A stretch of DNA of 64,000 bases from WTFY01 sp965205275. GTDB lineage: Bacteria > Pseudomonadota > Gammaproteobacteria > UBA4575. The position numbers and the translations under genes are program-made. The DNA is taken from positions 930,001-994,000 of the forward strand of contig OZ242168.1 in assembly GCA_965205275.1 (NCBI GenBank), given 5' to 3'. Below are positions 15,815 through 24,163 of the stretch, piece after piece (the first letter of the stretch is position 1; each line of letters opens with the position of its first letter). The notes beneath the pieces were generated by a model, which made no database searches, was not told where the DNA came from, and saw only the letters and a list, made by a program, of their open reading frames with translations.

Positions 15815-15847
15815 ATGCCTGAAAAAAAGTGTATCGAATTGATATGA
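15815..15847 (+). CDS. possible 10-residue leader peptide before urtD
   Basis: ATG CCT GAA and seven more codons encode MPEKKCIELI. The TGA stop overlaps the urtD ATG (ATGA at 15844-15847). This is the layout of translational coupling. No clear ribosome site precedes it, and so short a frame can arise by chance. Confidence 0.25.
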   Translation: MPEKKCIELI

Positions 15848-16596
15848 CTAACATACTAGAAGTCAAGAATCTCACTACTAAAGTAAGCGGCTATACCATC
15901 TTAAATAACCTAGACTTTAGTATCCAAGAAAATGAATTGCGTGTAGTGCTCGGGCCAAACGGCGCTGGCAAGACTACGTTAATTGACATGATTACGGGGC
16001 GGTATAAGCCAAAAACAGGGAAGGTTATTTTCAATGGTGAAGATATAACAGGTATGACACCCGATAAAATTTTTGTGAGAGGAATCAGCAGAAAGTTTCA
16101 GGTTCCCAACCTGTACGAAACACTTTCCGTATATGACAACATTATGGTGTCTTTAAAGGGACGTCGCAAGGTGATGAAATCACTGCCCGGGAAGGTTACC
16201 AAACAAGACAATAATCGAATTTGGGAAATCTTGGACTTTATAATGCTTGCAGAAAAGGCCGAAGATGCTGTCGATACACTCGGCCATGGACAAAGACAAT
16301 GGTTAGAACTCGGGATGCTCGTTGCCTCTGAACCAAAATTATTGTTGCTGGATGAGCCGACAACCGGCATGACAAAAGATGGTAAAGAAAAAACTGCTGA
16401 CCTGATTGAAAAAATTGCACAGGACCATACCGTCATGCTAGTTGAACATGATATGGATATTGTTCGAAAAATTGCTAAAAATGTTACGGTACTTGCGCAA
16501 GGGCAGATTTTAGCTGAAGGACCCTTGTCCGAAGTAGTTCAAAACCAAGAAGTAAAGGCCGTTTACCTAGGCAAAGGAATACTGGATGGGACTTGA
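15844..16596 (+). CDS. urtD: urea/amide ABC transporter ATPase
   Basis: A 250-residue LivG-type ATPase. Walker A is GPNGAGKT, the signature is the UrtD form LGHGQRQWLELGM in place of LSGGQ, Walker B is LLLLDEPTTGM and the switch His is in LVEHDMD. The start MTNILEVKNL at 15844 matches family length; an in-frame GTG at 15829 would add five residues. Its 3' end overlaps urtE by 11 nt. It powers import together with UrtE. Confidence 0.92.
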   Translation: MTNILEVKNLTTKVSGYTILNNLDFSIQENELRVVLGPNGAGKTTLIDMITGRYKPKTGKVIFNGEDITGMTPDKIFVRGISRKFQVPNLYETLSVYDNIMVSLKGRRKVMKSLPGKVTKQDNNRIWEILDFIMLAEKAEDAVDTLGHGQRQWLELGMLVASEPKLLLLDEPTTGMTKDGKEKTADLIEKIAQDHTVMLVEHDMDIVRKIAKNVTVLAQGQILAEGPLSEVVQNQEVKAVYLGKGILDGT

Positions 16597-17284
16597 AGTA
16601 CAAGACATCAATACCTTTTACGGAACGAGCCATATTCTTCATGGAATTACGCTAAACGTACCTGATGGCGCCATGGTAAGCGTATTAGGGCGCAACGGTG
16701 TTGGCAAGTCCACTTTACTGAAAAGTATTATAGGAATTACCCCTCCTCAGAATGGAGCAATCCAGTTCAATGGCATTGATGTTACGAAAGAAAAAACTCA
16801 CGAGCGTGTAAGAGCAGGGATCAGTTACATCCCACAGGGACGTGAAATCATCCCGGACATAAGCGTGTACGAAAATCTAGTTGTAGCCATGCGAGGCAAG
16901 AATAATACAAGCAACCAGATTCCCACATTCATTTTCGAGTACTTCCCAGCCCTAGAATCAATCCAAAAACGTAAAGGTGGCATATTAAGTGGTGGTCAGC
17001 AACAACAACTTGCAATTGCTCGCGCATTAATCCAAGAGCCCACTTTATTATTGATGGACGAACCAACAGAAGGTCTGCAACCTTCCGTAGTCGAAGAAAT
17101 TGACATCATCATCAAACGTATTCATACCGAAAGAAACTGCTCAATTTTGTTGGTTGAACAAAATTTGGATTTTGTCCGAGATGTTACACAGCATTTTGCC
17201 ATCATGGATAACGGCCAAATTGTAGAAGAAGGAGAGATAGATAAATTAACCGATGCATTCGCAGGCCAATATCTGTCAGTTTAA
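16586..17284 (+). CDS. urtE: urea/amide ABC transporter ATPase
   Basis: A 232-residue LivF-type ATPase. Walker A is GRNGVGKST, the signature LSGGQQQQLAIARAL, Walker B LLLMDEPTEGL and the switch region LLVEQNLDF. UrtE and UrtD form the nucleotide-binding pair of the importer. It begins inside the end of urtD, so translation is probably coupled. It is the last gene of the operon; a weak hairpin and a T-run (CAGCA...TGCTG, then ATTTTTTT near 17332-17340) follow and may end the transcript. Confidence 0.93.
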   Translation: MGLEVQDINTFYGTSHILHGITLNVPDGAMVSVLGRNGVGKSTLLKSIIGITPPQNGAIQFNGIDVTKEKTHERVRAGISYIPQGREIIPDISVYENLVVAMRGKNNTSNQIPTFIFEYFPALESIQKRKGGILSGGQQQQLAIARALIQEPTLLLMDEPTEGLQPSVVEEIDIIIKRIHTERNCSILLVEQNLDFVRDVTQHFAIMDNGQIVEEGEIDKLTDAFAGQYLSV

Positions 17285-17705
17285 ATTAGAATATTTATAA
17301 CGTCAGCAAGTCGCTGCTGGACAGGTTTGGTTATTTTTTTCTACAGGCTGGATGAATTTAGTTCCTTACATCCTACGACCACCACCTGCCCTTTTAATCT
17401 CAGTCCAGGTCATCGTTTCAGAACGCTGTAACTTAGGCACTCTTTCCGGCCAGAGTTTAGATGAAATCCTGGCCCAGCCTCACTAACCCTGAGTATCAGG
17501 CTGAGTTCACCGCGAAAACAATTTTTTGCTATCAGACTTACTCGGGTCAACCTCAATTCCACATTAACAACAAGGTAAAGTTCTGATTTAAGCTTGGTCG
17601 CACCCACAATTTGCAGGCTACTGCAGTAATCCAATATTGGTTCCTCTGATATTCGGATACGGATAGCGAAAGTCACTCCCTTATTCGGTAATTTTATTTG
17701 CAAAT
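17285..17705. other. intergenic region after the urt operon
   Basis: 421 nt. It holds a possible weak terminator at about 17302-17340. A minus-strand open frame (17410-17784) has no ribosome site or recognisable domain and overlaps the start of the next gene; I do not accept it. Otherwise nothing is seen. Confidence 0.5.
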
Positions 17706-17724
17706 AGTAATGATTCTTATTATT
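17706..17724. promoter_or_regulatory. Fur-box-like site
   Basis: AGTAATGATTCTTATTATT matches the 19-bp Fur consensus at 13 positions by my count. It lies 48 nt upstream of the 90-residue gene at 17772, within a very AT-rich promoter-like stretch, so chance matching is possible. Confidence 0.3.
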
Positions 17725-17771
17725 ATTTATATATAGAATTTTAACCCGGTATACATATAGGAGTTGAATAC

Positions 17772-18044
17772 ATGCCAAATACATCCTTATTCGCCCCCGG
17801 CTCGTTAATCAAGCGTTCAATGGTTAATTTCCAACCGGCTGAGGTGGAACGAATTACAGCATGCGTATTCAAAAGCATCAGGGTTGTCGCGCGCACCTTT
17901 TGTGAGTCCGAGCTATCCATGTTATGCGCAATCAGAGAGGGTGAGGCACAAATTGGAACCGTTGATAATTATGAAGGTCATTTTTGTATCTTCATAGAGT
18001 ATCAGGGTATGCAGGTACTCAAACCCGTTCATGCTATTCATTAA
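17772..18044 (+). CDS. hypothetical protein, 90 residues
   Basis: MPNTSLFAPGSLIKRSM to VLKPVHAIH, preceded by AGGAG at a good distance, which is the main reason for accepting it. The middle is helical (AEVERITACVFKSIRVVARTF), followed by a possible beta hairpin (IGTVDNYEGHFCIFIEYQG). No signal peptide, membrane segment or known domain is recognised. A Fur-box-like site lies upstream, so iron control is possible. It stands alone between the urt operon and tRNA-Lys. Confidence 0.6.
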   Translation: MPNTSLFAPGSLIKRSMVNFQPAEVERITACVFKSIRVVARTFCESELSMLCAIREGEAQIGTVDNYEGHFCIFIEYQGMQVLKPVHAIH

Positions 18045-18382
18045 CTGCATAGAGACTGCATGCAACTGGAAAACAGCTTGCAAAGCAACAGGATATGGAT
18101 AAGCACTGGCGGTGCTTGATCTGGTAGATCGTATAGGGTTTGAGTTCGGCATCCGTCAAGCTGCTTCCAGCAGCACAATGCCACTCATGCTATTTGCTGC
18201 ATTGACCAGTTGAAATGGCCAACTAAAATGAACTAATCACCACCAATGATGTAGGCTTTTTCGATCAGGATGGCAGCAGGGCGGAATCAGCAGGGAGCAA
18301 TTCCTCCGCTCCCAAAGTACTACCCATGTCCTCGGAATAAAATGTCACCGATGTGCCCGGAATAGACCACTCCCAAAAAATA
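18045..18382. other. intergenic region before tRNA-Lys with IS-end relic
   Basis: 338 nt without a gene. The last 150 nt resemble the non-coding end of an IS21-type element (repeat listed separately), with a small stem GGGAGC/GCTCCC near 18292-18313. The rest is featureless. Confidence 0.4.
18326..18363. repeat. short terminal-type repeats of an IS21-like relic
   Basis: ATGTCCTCGGAAT (18326-18338) and ATGTGCCCGGAAT (18351-18363), 25 bp apart, separated by AAAATGTCACCG. IS21-family ends carry several such TGT-C(A)CC...CCGGAAT repeats. No transposase genes accompany them, so this would be a remnant. The assignment rests on pattern memory only. Confidence 0.35.
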
Positions 18383-18458
18383 TGGTGGGTCGTATAGGAT
18401 TCGAACCTATGACCATCGGGTTAAAAGCCCGGTGCTCTACCAACTGAGCTAACGACCC
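18383..18458 (-). tRNA. tRNA-Lys(UUU)
   Basis: A 76-nt gene including encoded CCA. On the minus strand the acceptor arm GGGTCGT pairs with ACGACCC. The D arm contains GCTCAGTTGGTAGAGC, the anticodon loop is CTTTTAA (anticodon TTT), and the T arm is ATAGG-TTCGAAT-CCTAT. Position 27-43 is a C-A mismatch. It lies downstream of queC on the same strand and marks the border between accessory and core DNA, a common integration site. Confidence 0.97.
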
Positions 18459-18530
18459 ACAAGGCGCGCTATCGTACATTAAATTCCAGTTTGACTCTAC
18501 GCCAAAACTGCCCGGATTCAGACATATGAT

Positions 18531-19244
18531 TCAATCGTATACTGTCGGGTCTGCAATGCCTGCTTCAATAAACCCCTGTTTTCGAAACCGGCATGCATCA
18601 CACCTGCCGCATGCATGCCCCTGCCGGTCTGCTGAATAGCAGGAGACAGTGAGGGCATAATCCACTCCCAAGCCACTGCCGAGCCGGATAATCTCAGATT
18701 TTGAAAGTGAAACAAGTGGAGTATGTATCGTCAATTTCTGTCCTTCTACTGCAGCTCTGGTAGCCAGATTGGCCATGCTTTGGTATGCCTTTATATATTC
18801 CAGCCTGCAATCGGGATAGCCCGAATAATCCACAGCATTCACCCCAATAAATATATCACAAGCACGTAATGCTTCGGCCCAGGCCAGTGCAACTGAAAGA
18901 AATATCGTGTTCCGCGCAGGCACATATGTGACGGGTATCCCCTCAGTGGGATAATCGGGAACCATTACCGCATCGTCCGTAAGCGCAGAACCCTTAAAGG
19001 CTGAAAGATCAATATCGAAGACCCTGTGTTCTGCCACCTTGAACGTCTGCGCAATTTTACCGGCAGCATCCAACTCTACGTCATGACACTGGCCGTAACG
19101 CACACTTAATGCATAACAGTCGTACCCTTCAGACTGCGCGACAGCAAGTGCAGTGGTGGAATCAAGCCCTCCGGAAAGAAGGACAACGGCTTTTTTACCC
19201 TGTAGCAATGAATTCCGATCCGCAGGCCTAACGGCCTCGTTCAT
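18531..19244 (-). CDS. queC: 7-cyano-7-deazaguanine synthase
   Basis: A 237-residue enzyme making preQ0 from 7-carboxy-7-deazaguanine, ATP and ammonia, in the queuosine pathway. The PP-loop is VLLSGGLDSTTAL near the start, and the zinc site at the C-terminus is CYSADRQGHACGRCDACRFR. The ATG at 19244 (MNEAVRPAD) is chosen because a run of six G lies just upstream and the length fits the family. It overlaps the end of queE, consistent with a shared transcript and pathway. Confidence 0.95.
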   Translation of the reverse strand: MNEAVRPADRNSLLQGKKAVVLLSGGLDSTTALAVAQSEGYDCYALSVRYGQCHDVELDAAGKIAQTFKVAEHRVFDIDLSAFKGSALTDDAVMVPDYPTEGIPVTYVPARNTIFLSVALAWAEALRACDIFIGVNAVDYSGYPDCRLEYIKAYQSMANLATRAAVEGQKLTIHTPLVSLSKSEIIRLGSGLGVDYALTVSCYSADRQGHACGRCDACRFRKQGFIEAGIADPTVYD

Positions 19245-19908
19245 CCCCCCAAAGCAGTTTATGCAATTGTAACTGAAAGCGTACAGGCAATCGATCTTCC
19301 AGTATCCATTCTGCAAGCTGCCTAGGACCCAGCTCATCAAAGCCTGGAGAAAACAGCACCTCACAACGATGCATTAGCCGATATTCCTGCATGATTCCTT
19401 TGGCCCACACGTAGTCCGGTCGATTACAGAGAACAAACTTGACTTGATCATGCTCGCGCAGGTATTTGATGTTTTCCCAGCGGTTTTTCCCAGACTCACC
19501 AGATGCAGGCGCCTTGATGTCCATCACTTTTATTACACGCGGGTCAACCGGGCTGATATCCAGTGCGCCGCTGGTTTCCAAGGACACGATATAGCCCTGA
19601 TCACAAAGACTGGAAAGCAAGTCCAAGCAATTTCTTTGTGCGAGCGGCTCCCCTCCTGTTACTGTTACATGTTGAAGATTGAATCCTGAAACTTTAGCCT
19701 CGATCTCATCAATACTCATCCATTTGCCTTCGGTAAATGCATACGTTGTATCGCAGTACCGGCAACGTAATGGACAGCCTGTGAGTCGAACAAATATGGT
19801 TGGAATGCCCATACTTGTCGATTCACCCTGGATAGAACTGAAAATCTCTGTAGTACGCAGTCGTAAGGACTGAGGCTCCACATTCAGTGGAGTAGCTGTC
19901 ACCGCCAC
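19228..19908 (-). CDS. queE: 7-carboxy-7-deazaguanine synthase
   Basis: A radical SAM enzyme forming 7-carboxy-7-deazaguanine from carboxytetrahydropterin. The cluster motif is CPLRCRYC, and GGEPLAQR is the glycine-rich SAM site. The GTG at 19908 lies 4 nt after the cpoB stop and gives 226 residues beginning with the VAVTATPLN segment; an in-frame ATG at 19968 would overlap cpoB by 56 nt. It overlaps queC by 17 nt. The position after the tol-pal genes is common in gammaproteobacteria. Confidence 0.93.
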   Translation of the reverse strand: MAVTATPLNVEPQSLRLRTTEIFSSIQGESTSMGIPTIFVRLTGCPLRCRYCDTTYAFTEGKWMSIDEIEAKVSGFNLQHVTVTGGEPLAQRNCLDLLSSLCDQGYIVSLETSGALDISPVDPRVIKVMDIKAPASGESGKNRWENIKYLREHDQVKFVLCNRPDYVWAKGIMQEYRLMHRCEVLFSPGFDELGPRQLAEWILEDRLPVRFQLQLHKLLWGDERGR

Positions 19909-19912
19909 TTCG

Positions 19913-20824
19913 TTAATAGCCTTCTCGTGACATTCGTTCCAACCGCTGTTGCGCCAGACTTGCCACACTTGAATTAGGGAACTGTGCCCGCAACCGGGTC
20001 AGTTCATCCCGTGCCTCCTGATACTGCCCAAGCTCATAATGGGTAAAACCAAGCTTCAATCTTGCATCAGCCAGCTTTGAACTGGCCGGGTAATTATTGA
20101 CTACAACGGAAAATTCAGCCAAGGCGCGTGGATAGCGTCTGGAAACATAATTTGCTTCTGCAAGCCAGTATTGTGCATTCGCAGCGTATTTACTGTCAGG
20201 ATGCCTCTGCAAAAAAGACTGGAATGCAGCAATCGAGTCGTCGTACTTGCCTCCCTTTAGCAAAGTAAACGCATTTTTATAAGCCCTGGCGGCATCACTT
20301 GCAGCCTCAGGTGAAACGACCTGCCCAACTGTTGCAACTGCAACAGGTTCTAAAGGAGCGGGTGCTGAAGACGCATCAGGTACAGGAGTTGTACTCATGT
20401 TCTGGGACACAGCAGCAGGGATTTCTGTGCTGGTGATCGGATCACTACTTACAGAACCCTCAGGGCTTCCGGCAGTACCTGTAGCGGGAGTTGTGGCAGC
20501 TGTGGCGGGTGCAGTTGCGGGCGCGGATGCTGACAAGGATTTCAGGCGGCGATCAATATCCAGATATTGCTCACGTTGCAGGGTTTTAATACTGTTTAAC
20601 TCATATGCAAGCCTCTCATTCTCCCCTCGCAACTCCCGGACCTCGCGCTGCAAAGCGGCATTACGTTTAGCCATGTCCAGCAGTGCCTGATTACTCAGGG
20701 TTTGTTCAATTTGCTGCATCCGTGCAGCCAAGGCGTTGATTTTTGCATCAGAGGCTTCCTCTGCAATAACCGTTGCAGACATCAGCAGCAGGATACCTGC
20801 TTTCAAAAGTTTTATTACGCGCAT
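19913..20824 (-). CDS. cpoB: Cell division coordinator CpoB (YbgF)
   Basis: A 303-residue periplasmic protein with a signal peptide (MRVIKLLKAGILLLMSATVIAE), an N-terminal coiled coil (about 28-95, LAARMQQIEQTL and RELRGENERLAYEL), an Ala/Pro/Thr-rich linker and three TPR-like repeats in the last 125 residues (AYKNAFTLLKGGKYDDSIAAF onward). CpoB links Tol-Pal with PBP1B to couple envelope constriction and wall synthesis. It follows pal by 34 nt in the tol operon. Confidence 0.93.
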   Translation of the reverse strand: MRVIKLLKAGILLLMSATVIAEEASDAKINALAARMQQIEQTLSNQALLDMAKRNAALQREVRELRGENERLAYELNSIKTLQREQYLDIDRRLKSLSASAPATAPATAATTPATGTAGSPEGSVSSDPITSTEIPAAVSQNMSTTPVPDASSAPAPLEPVAVATVGQVVSPEAASDAARAYKNAFTLLKGGKYDDSIAAFQSFLQRHPDSKYAANAQYWLAEANYVSRRYPRALAEFSVVVNNYPASSKLADARLKLGFTHYELGQYQEARDELTRLRAQFPNSSVASLAQQRLERMSREGY

Positions 20825-20858
20825 TCCTAGGTACCTGTATCGAATAGAAATCTGTTTT

Positions 20859-21419
20859 TTAATAAACCAGTTCTACCCTTCTGTTTTGTTGCCAAGATTC
20901 TTCACCTGAACCTTCCAGTGCAGGCTTTTCCTCACCATAACTGACGATGTCCACCCGACCGTCACGTATGCCTTGCAGCATTATAAGATTACGCACTTCC
21001 TGTGCGCGAAGTTCTCCAAGAGCAAGATTGTATTCACGAGTACCTCGTTCATCCGCATGCCCTTCCAGGCGTGCCTGCATGGCCGGGTTGTCCTCCAGGA
21101 TTTTCACTATGCGGATAACCATAGGTAAAAATTCATCACGAACTTCACTGCTGTTGTAATCAAAATAAATGACTTTACCCAGAGCATCGGAACCGGCAGC
21201 AGCGGAAGCATTGCTACCCTCCTCATCCAGTACATCTATGGACAAGCTACCTTCACCTTCAAGGCCTGCGGTTTCGGAACTGTCCTTTTTTACGGCGCTG
21301 TCCCCTTTGTGATCTGTTTCGGCCGTATCTTCTAGCATCTGCTGTGTATGTGTACCACAAGCCCCAAGTATTACGAGTGCACTTATCAATAACCCATTAA
21401 GCAGCAGTTGTTTGACCAT
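20859..21419 (-). CDS. pal: peptidoglycan-associated lipoprotein
   Basis: A 186-residue outer-membrane lipoprotein. The lipobox is VILGAC with the lipidated Cys at 21. An acidic/Ser-rich linker leads to an OmpA-type peptidoglycan-binding domain (VIYFDYNSSEVRD, then LEGHADERGTREYNLALGELRAQEVRN), which includes the NLALGELRA helix that contacts diaminopimelate. It binds TolB and anchors the outer membrane to the wall. It lies 29 nt after tolB. Confidence 0.96.
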   Translation of the reverse strand: MVKQLLLNGLLISALVILGACGTHTQQMLEDTAETDHKGDSAVKKDSSETAGLEGEGSLSIDVLDEEGSNASAAAGSDALGKVIYFDYNSSEVRDEFLPMVIRIVKILEDNPAMQARLEGHADERGTREYNLALGELRAQEVRNLIMLQGIRDGRVDIVSYGEEKPALEGSGEESWQQNRRVELVY

Positions 21420-21448
21420 AATTCTGTTCCTCTATTTAATTATTACTG

Positions 21449-22744
21449 TCAATCACGAAAGGGGGACCAGGCAGGTGCACGTACATCACCCCCGGCCAGT
21501 CGCAGCTTCTGTTTTACCCTGCCATCTGTACTCACGCCAGCCAGCACCCCATGGCCCTGTTCTGAGGTTGCATAAATGATCATCTTTCCATTGGGCGCAT
21601 AACTGGGCCCTTCGTCCAGATTACCCTCTGTAAGTACGCGCATGGCTCCGCTTCGCAGGTCCATGACCGCTATACGGAAACCAACACCACCATTATGAAC
21701 CATAGCAAGATAACGACCATCCGGCGAAACATCCGGTGCTGCATTATATGTGCCCTCAAAAGTAATGCGATCCGCCTTGCCACCCCGCACCGACACCCAG
21801 TAAACCTGGGTCTCACTGCTTCGATCAGATGTGAATAATAACGCTTTACTGTCAGGCATCCAACAAGCTTCTGTATCAATGCCAGAATCACTGGTAACGC
21901 GCCTGAGACGCCGTGTTCTGATATCCATAAGATAAATATCCGCACTGCCCTCTATCGAAAGCGTAAGCGCCAGATAGCGACCATCCGGAGACCATGCTGG
22001 CGCACTGTTCAGGCCTGCCTGTGCAGAAACCCTGAACCGGGTCCCCTTTATCACATCCTGGACATAGATCGCAGAATTACCTCCTTCAAATGACACATAG
22101 GCCAGACGGGTACCATCCGGAGACCAGTGCGGTGACATCAATTGTTTGGTGGATGAGAAAATAGTCCTTGCATTATGACCATCGGCATCGGCGACCCGCA
22201 GCTCATATCTCTTATTCACGGAATCCCCCGTTACGCTGACATACGCGATGTGTGTACTGAACGCACCACGAATCCCGGTCAGACTTTCAAATACTATGTC
22301 ACTGATCTTGTGACCTACTTTACGAACGTCCTGGCTGCTGACAGAAGAAATGGCATGACCGGACAATCTTTTCTGTCGCACCAGATCAAACAGCCGGAAT
22401 TCTATCCGGTACCGGTCTTCGGCTGTCCGGGCTATTTTACCCATCAGCAGACTTTCCACACCTGCATCCCGCCAGACTTGATAGTACAGTTGGGAAGGGT
22501 TGGTAATAATCTGGGGAAAATGCTGGCTTCCCAGCACATTAAAAAGACCGCTGCGCCGCAGATCATCTCTGACAATAGTTTCAATCGCCTCGGGTGCGGT
22601 GTATACATCTCCGGAAAATACAGCGATTGCAACGGGCAATGCACCCTCAACCCCCTCTGTAATCTCAATCTCCAGAACCGCATGCGTGTTCTGCCCGACA
22701 AACAACAACACAAGCAGTCCGGAAATTTTCAAAATACTTCTCAT
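21449..22744 (-). CDS. tolB: Tol-Pal system periplasmic protein TolB
   Basis: A 431-residue periplasmic protein with a cleavable signal (MRSILKISGLLVLLFVGQNTHA), an N-terminal alpha/beta domain and a six-bladed beta-propeller with repeated WSPDG-type turns (SPHWSPDGTRLAYVSF, APAWSPDGRYLALTL, APDVSPDGRYLAMVH). It binds Pal and the TolA C-terminal domain. Its ATG overlaps the tolA stop (TAATG), indicating coupled translation. Confidence 0.96.
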   Translation of the reverse strand: MRSILKISGLLVLLFVGQNTHAVLEIEITEGVEGALPVAIAVFSGDVYTAPEAIETIVRDDLRRSGLFNVLGSQHFPQIITNPSQLYYQVWRDAGVESLLMGKIARTAEDRYRIEFRLFDLVRQKRLSGHAISSVSSQDVRKVGHKISDIVFESLTGIRGAFSTHIAYVSVTGDSVNKRYELRVADADGHNARTIFSSTKQLMSPHWSPDGTRLAYVSFEGGNSAIYVQDVIKGTRFRVSAQAGLNSAPAWSPDGRYLALTLSIEGSADIYLMDIRTRRLRRVTSDSGIDTEACWMPDSKALLFTSDRSSETQVYWVSVRGGKADRITFEGTYNAAPDVSPDGRYLAMVHNGGVGFRIAVMDLRSGAMRVLTEGNLDEGPSYAPNGKMIIYATSEQGHGVLAGVSTDGRVKQKLRLAGGDVRAPAWSPFRD

Positions 22745-23694
22745 TACACCCTCGGATTAAACGTAAAACGCAATTCCTGATCAAATAACTCCGGTGACGG
22801 AGGCTCGGGTAAAGGATCCGATTTCCATACCGCCTTTTCCACAGACTCGCGAAAGGCATCATTTCCCATGCACTCCTCAACCACAACATTCTTTACACCT
22901 CCACCTGGGACCTGCTGCACAAGCACCTTGCACCAGGCGTTGGACTGATAACCCGGAGGCCTGAGCCAGTTGCGCTCGATTTTATTGCGTATGGCATCCT
23001 GATATTCAGCAATCAACCGGCGCATTTCGCGTGCCCTTTTCAGGCGCTGCGCTTCAAGTTCCGCTGCCTTCATTTCCGCTTCCTCTTTCTCCAGGCTGGC
23101 TAATCGTTGCCTGCGAATTGCAGCCTCCTCCTGCTCCTTGCGTTTTTTCAATTCGGCAAGCCTTTTGGCCTCCGCAGCCTTTTTCTGCTCGGCTAGCTTT
23201 TTGGCTTCAGCCGCTTTCTTCTGCTCAACCAATCTCTTGGCTTCAGTGGCTTTCTTCTGCTCAGCTATTCTTTTTGCCTCTTCTGCCAAGCGGTTTTTTT
23301 CAAGCTCCGCTTTTGCCCTTTCAGCTTCTTTTCTCTCCAGTTCTGCTTTTTGCTCGGCCTGCCGGGCCCTTTTCTTCTCGACCTCAAGCTCGGCTTGAAG
23401 TCTTCTTTTTTCTTCTGCCTGTCTTAGCTTTTCCTGTTCATGCCTTTTTTGCTCTGCAAGCTGCTGCTGGCGTTTCAGTTCTTCACGCCTCAATGCTTCC
23501 TGCCTGCGTTTTTTATTTTCAGCAAGCTCTTCCGCATCAATCACTTTCGCCTTGACTGTATTGATGACCACCTTCGGACTTGGTGCAAGCTCGCGCTTTG
23601 CCTGATACCCCACCGCAAGCAATGCTACAGCAGCCACATGAACGATCACTGCAATCGTAATGGACAGCGGCAAATGTTGCTTGGGTTTTCCCAC
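22744..23694 (-). CDS. tolA: cell envelope integrity protein TolA
   Basis: A 316-residue inner-membrane protein: one membrane anchor (LSITIAVIVHVAAVALLAVGY, about 9-29), a long Lys/Glu/Ala/Arg-rich helical domain (about 50-220) with degenerate repeats of the AEAKRLVEQKKA kind, and a C-terminal domain III with two Cys (NAWCKVLVQQ and EECMGND) that probably form its disulfide. It spans the periplasm to contact TolB and Pal under proton-motive force from TolQR. Confidence 0.95.
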   Translation of the reverse strand: MGKPKQHLPLSITIAVIVHVAAVALLAVGYQAKRELAPSPKVVINTVKAKVIDAEELAENKKRRQEALRREELKRQQQLAEQKRHEQEKLRQAEEKRRLQAELEVEKKRARQAEQKAELERKEAERAKAELEKNRLAEEAKRIAEQKKATEAKRLVEQKKAAEAKKLAEQKKAAEAKRLAELKKRKEQEEAAIRRQRLASLEKEEAEMKAAELEAQRLKRAREMRRLIAEYQDAIRNKIERNWLRPPGYQSNAWCKVLVQQVPGGGVKNVVVEECMGNDAFRESVEKAVWKSDPLPEPPSPELFDQELRFTFNPRV

Positions 23695-23700
23695 GGCCCG

Positions 23701-24147
23701 TCAGTTTTTAGACTCTTCTGCGGCAGGGTTTGTAATCAGGCCGACATTCCCTGCACCTGCATCCTGCAACATCACCATGACGGTAACTACCCGACCATAA
23801 TCAACGCTTTTGTCCCCGCGCACATAGACAGGATTGCCATGCTCTTTAGACAAAATTTCCCTGATCTGGTTTCTGAATGACTGATCTGAAACGGGCCGCT
23901 TGGGCGATTCCGACTTGTTCACAAATACCTGACCAAACCGGTCCACCGATATGATCAGGGGATTCTGGTTTTCCTCCGTTTTTTCAAGCTGTTTTGCAGG
24001 GGCCTTGGGCAGCTCGACCTCCACACCCTGATGGAACAGGGGCGCCGTGATCATGAATATAACCAGCAGCACCAGGGTCACATCAACATAGGGGACCACA
24101 TTGATTTCCGACATGTATCTGCGACGACGAGTTCCGGTGAATGCCAT
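23701..24147 (-). CDS. tolR: Tol-Pal system protein TolR
   Basis: A 148-residue ExbD/TolR-type protein. One N-terminal membrane segment contains the functional Asp (INVVPYVDVTLVLLVIFMIT), followed by a periplasmic domain (VYVRGDKSVDYGRVVTVMVMLQDAG). With TolQ it forms the ion-driven motor. Six nt separate it from tolA, and it follows tolQ by 16 nt. Confidence 0.96.
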   Translation of the reverse strand: MAFTGTRRRRYMSEINVVPYVDVTLVLLVIFMITAPLFHQGVEVELPKAPAKQLEKTEENQNPLIISVDRFGQVFVNKSESPKRPVSDQSFRNQIREILSKEHGNPVYVRGDKSVDYGRVVTVMVMLQDAGAGNVGLITNPAAEESKN

Positions 24148-24163
24148 AACCCCGAGTACCTGC

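Noticed and set aside
17410..17784. 124-codon minus-strand frame after urtE
   Set aside because: It overlaps the start of the better supported 90-codon gene and lacks a ribosome site and any recognisable domain.
18129..18398. TCGTATAGG at 18129-18137 repeating the tRNA-Lys 3' part (18390-18398), as a possible att site
   Set aside because: Only 9 bp match, and an attachment site should repeat a longer tRNA 3' end at the far end of an island.
23031..23555. 174-codon plus-strand frame opposite tolA
   Set aside because: It is the antisense of the Lys/Glu/Ala-rich TolA helix, which gives a Phe/Leu/Pro-rich artefact.
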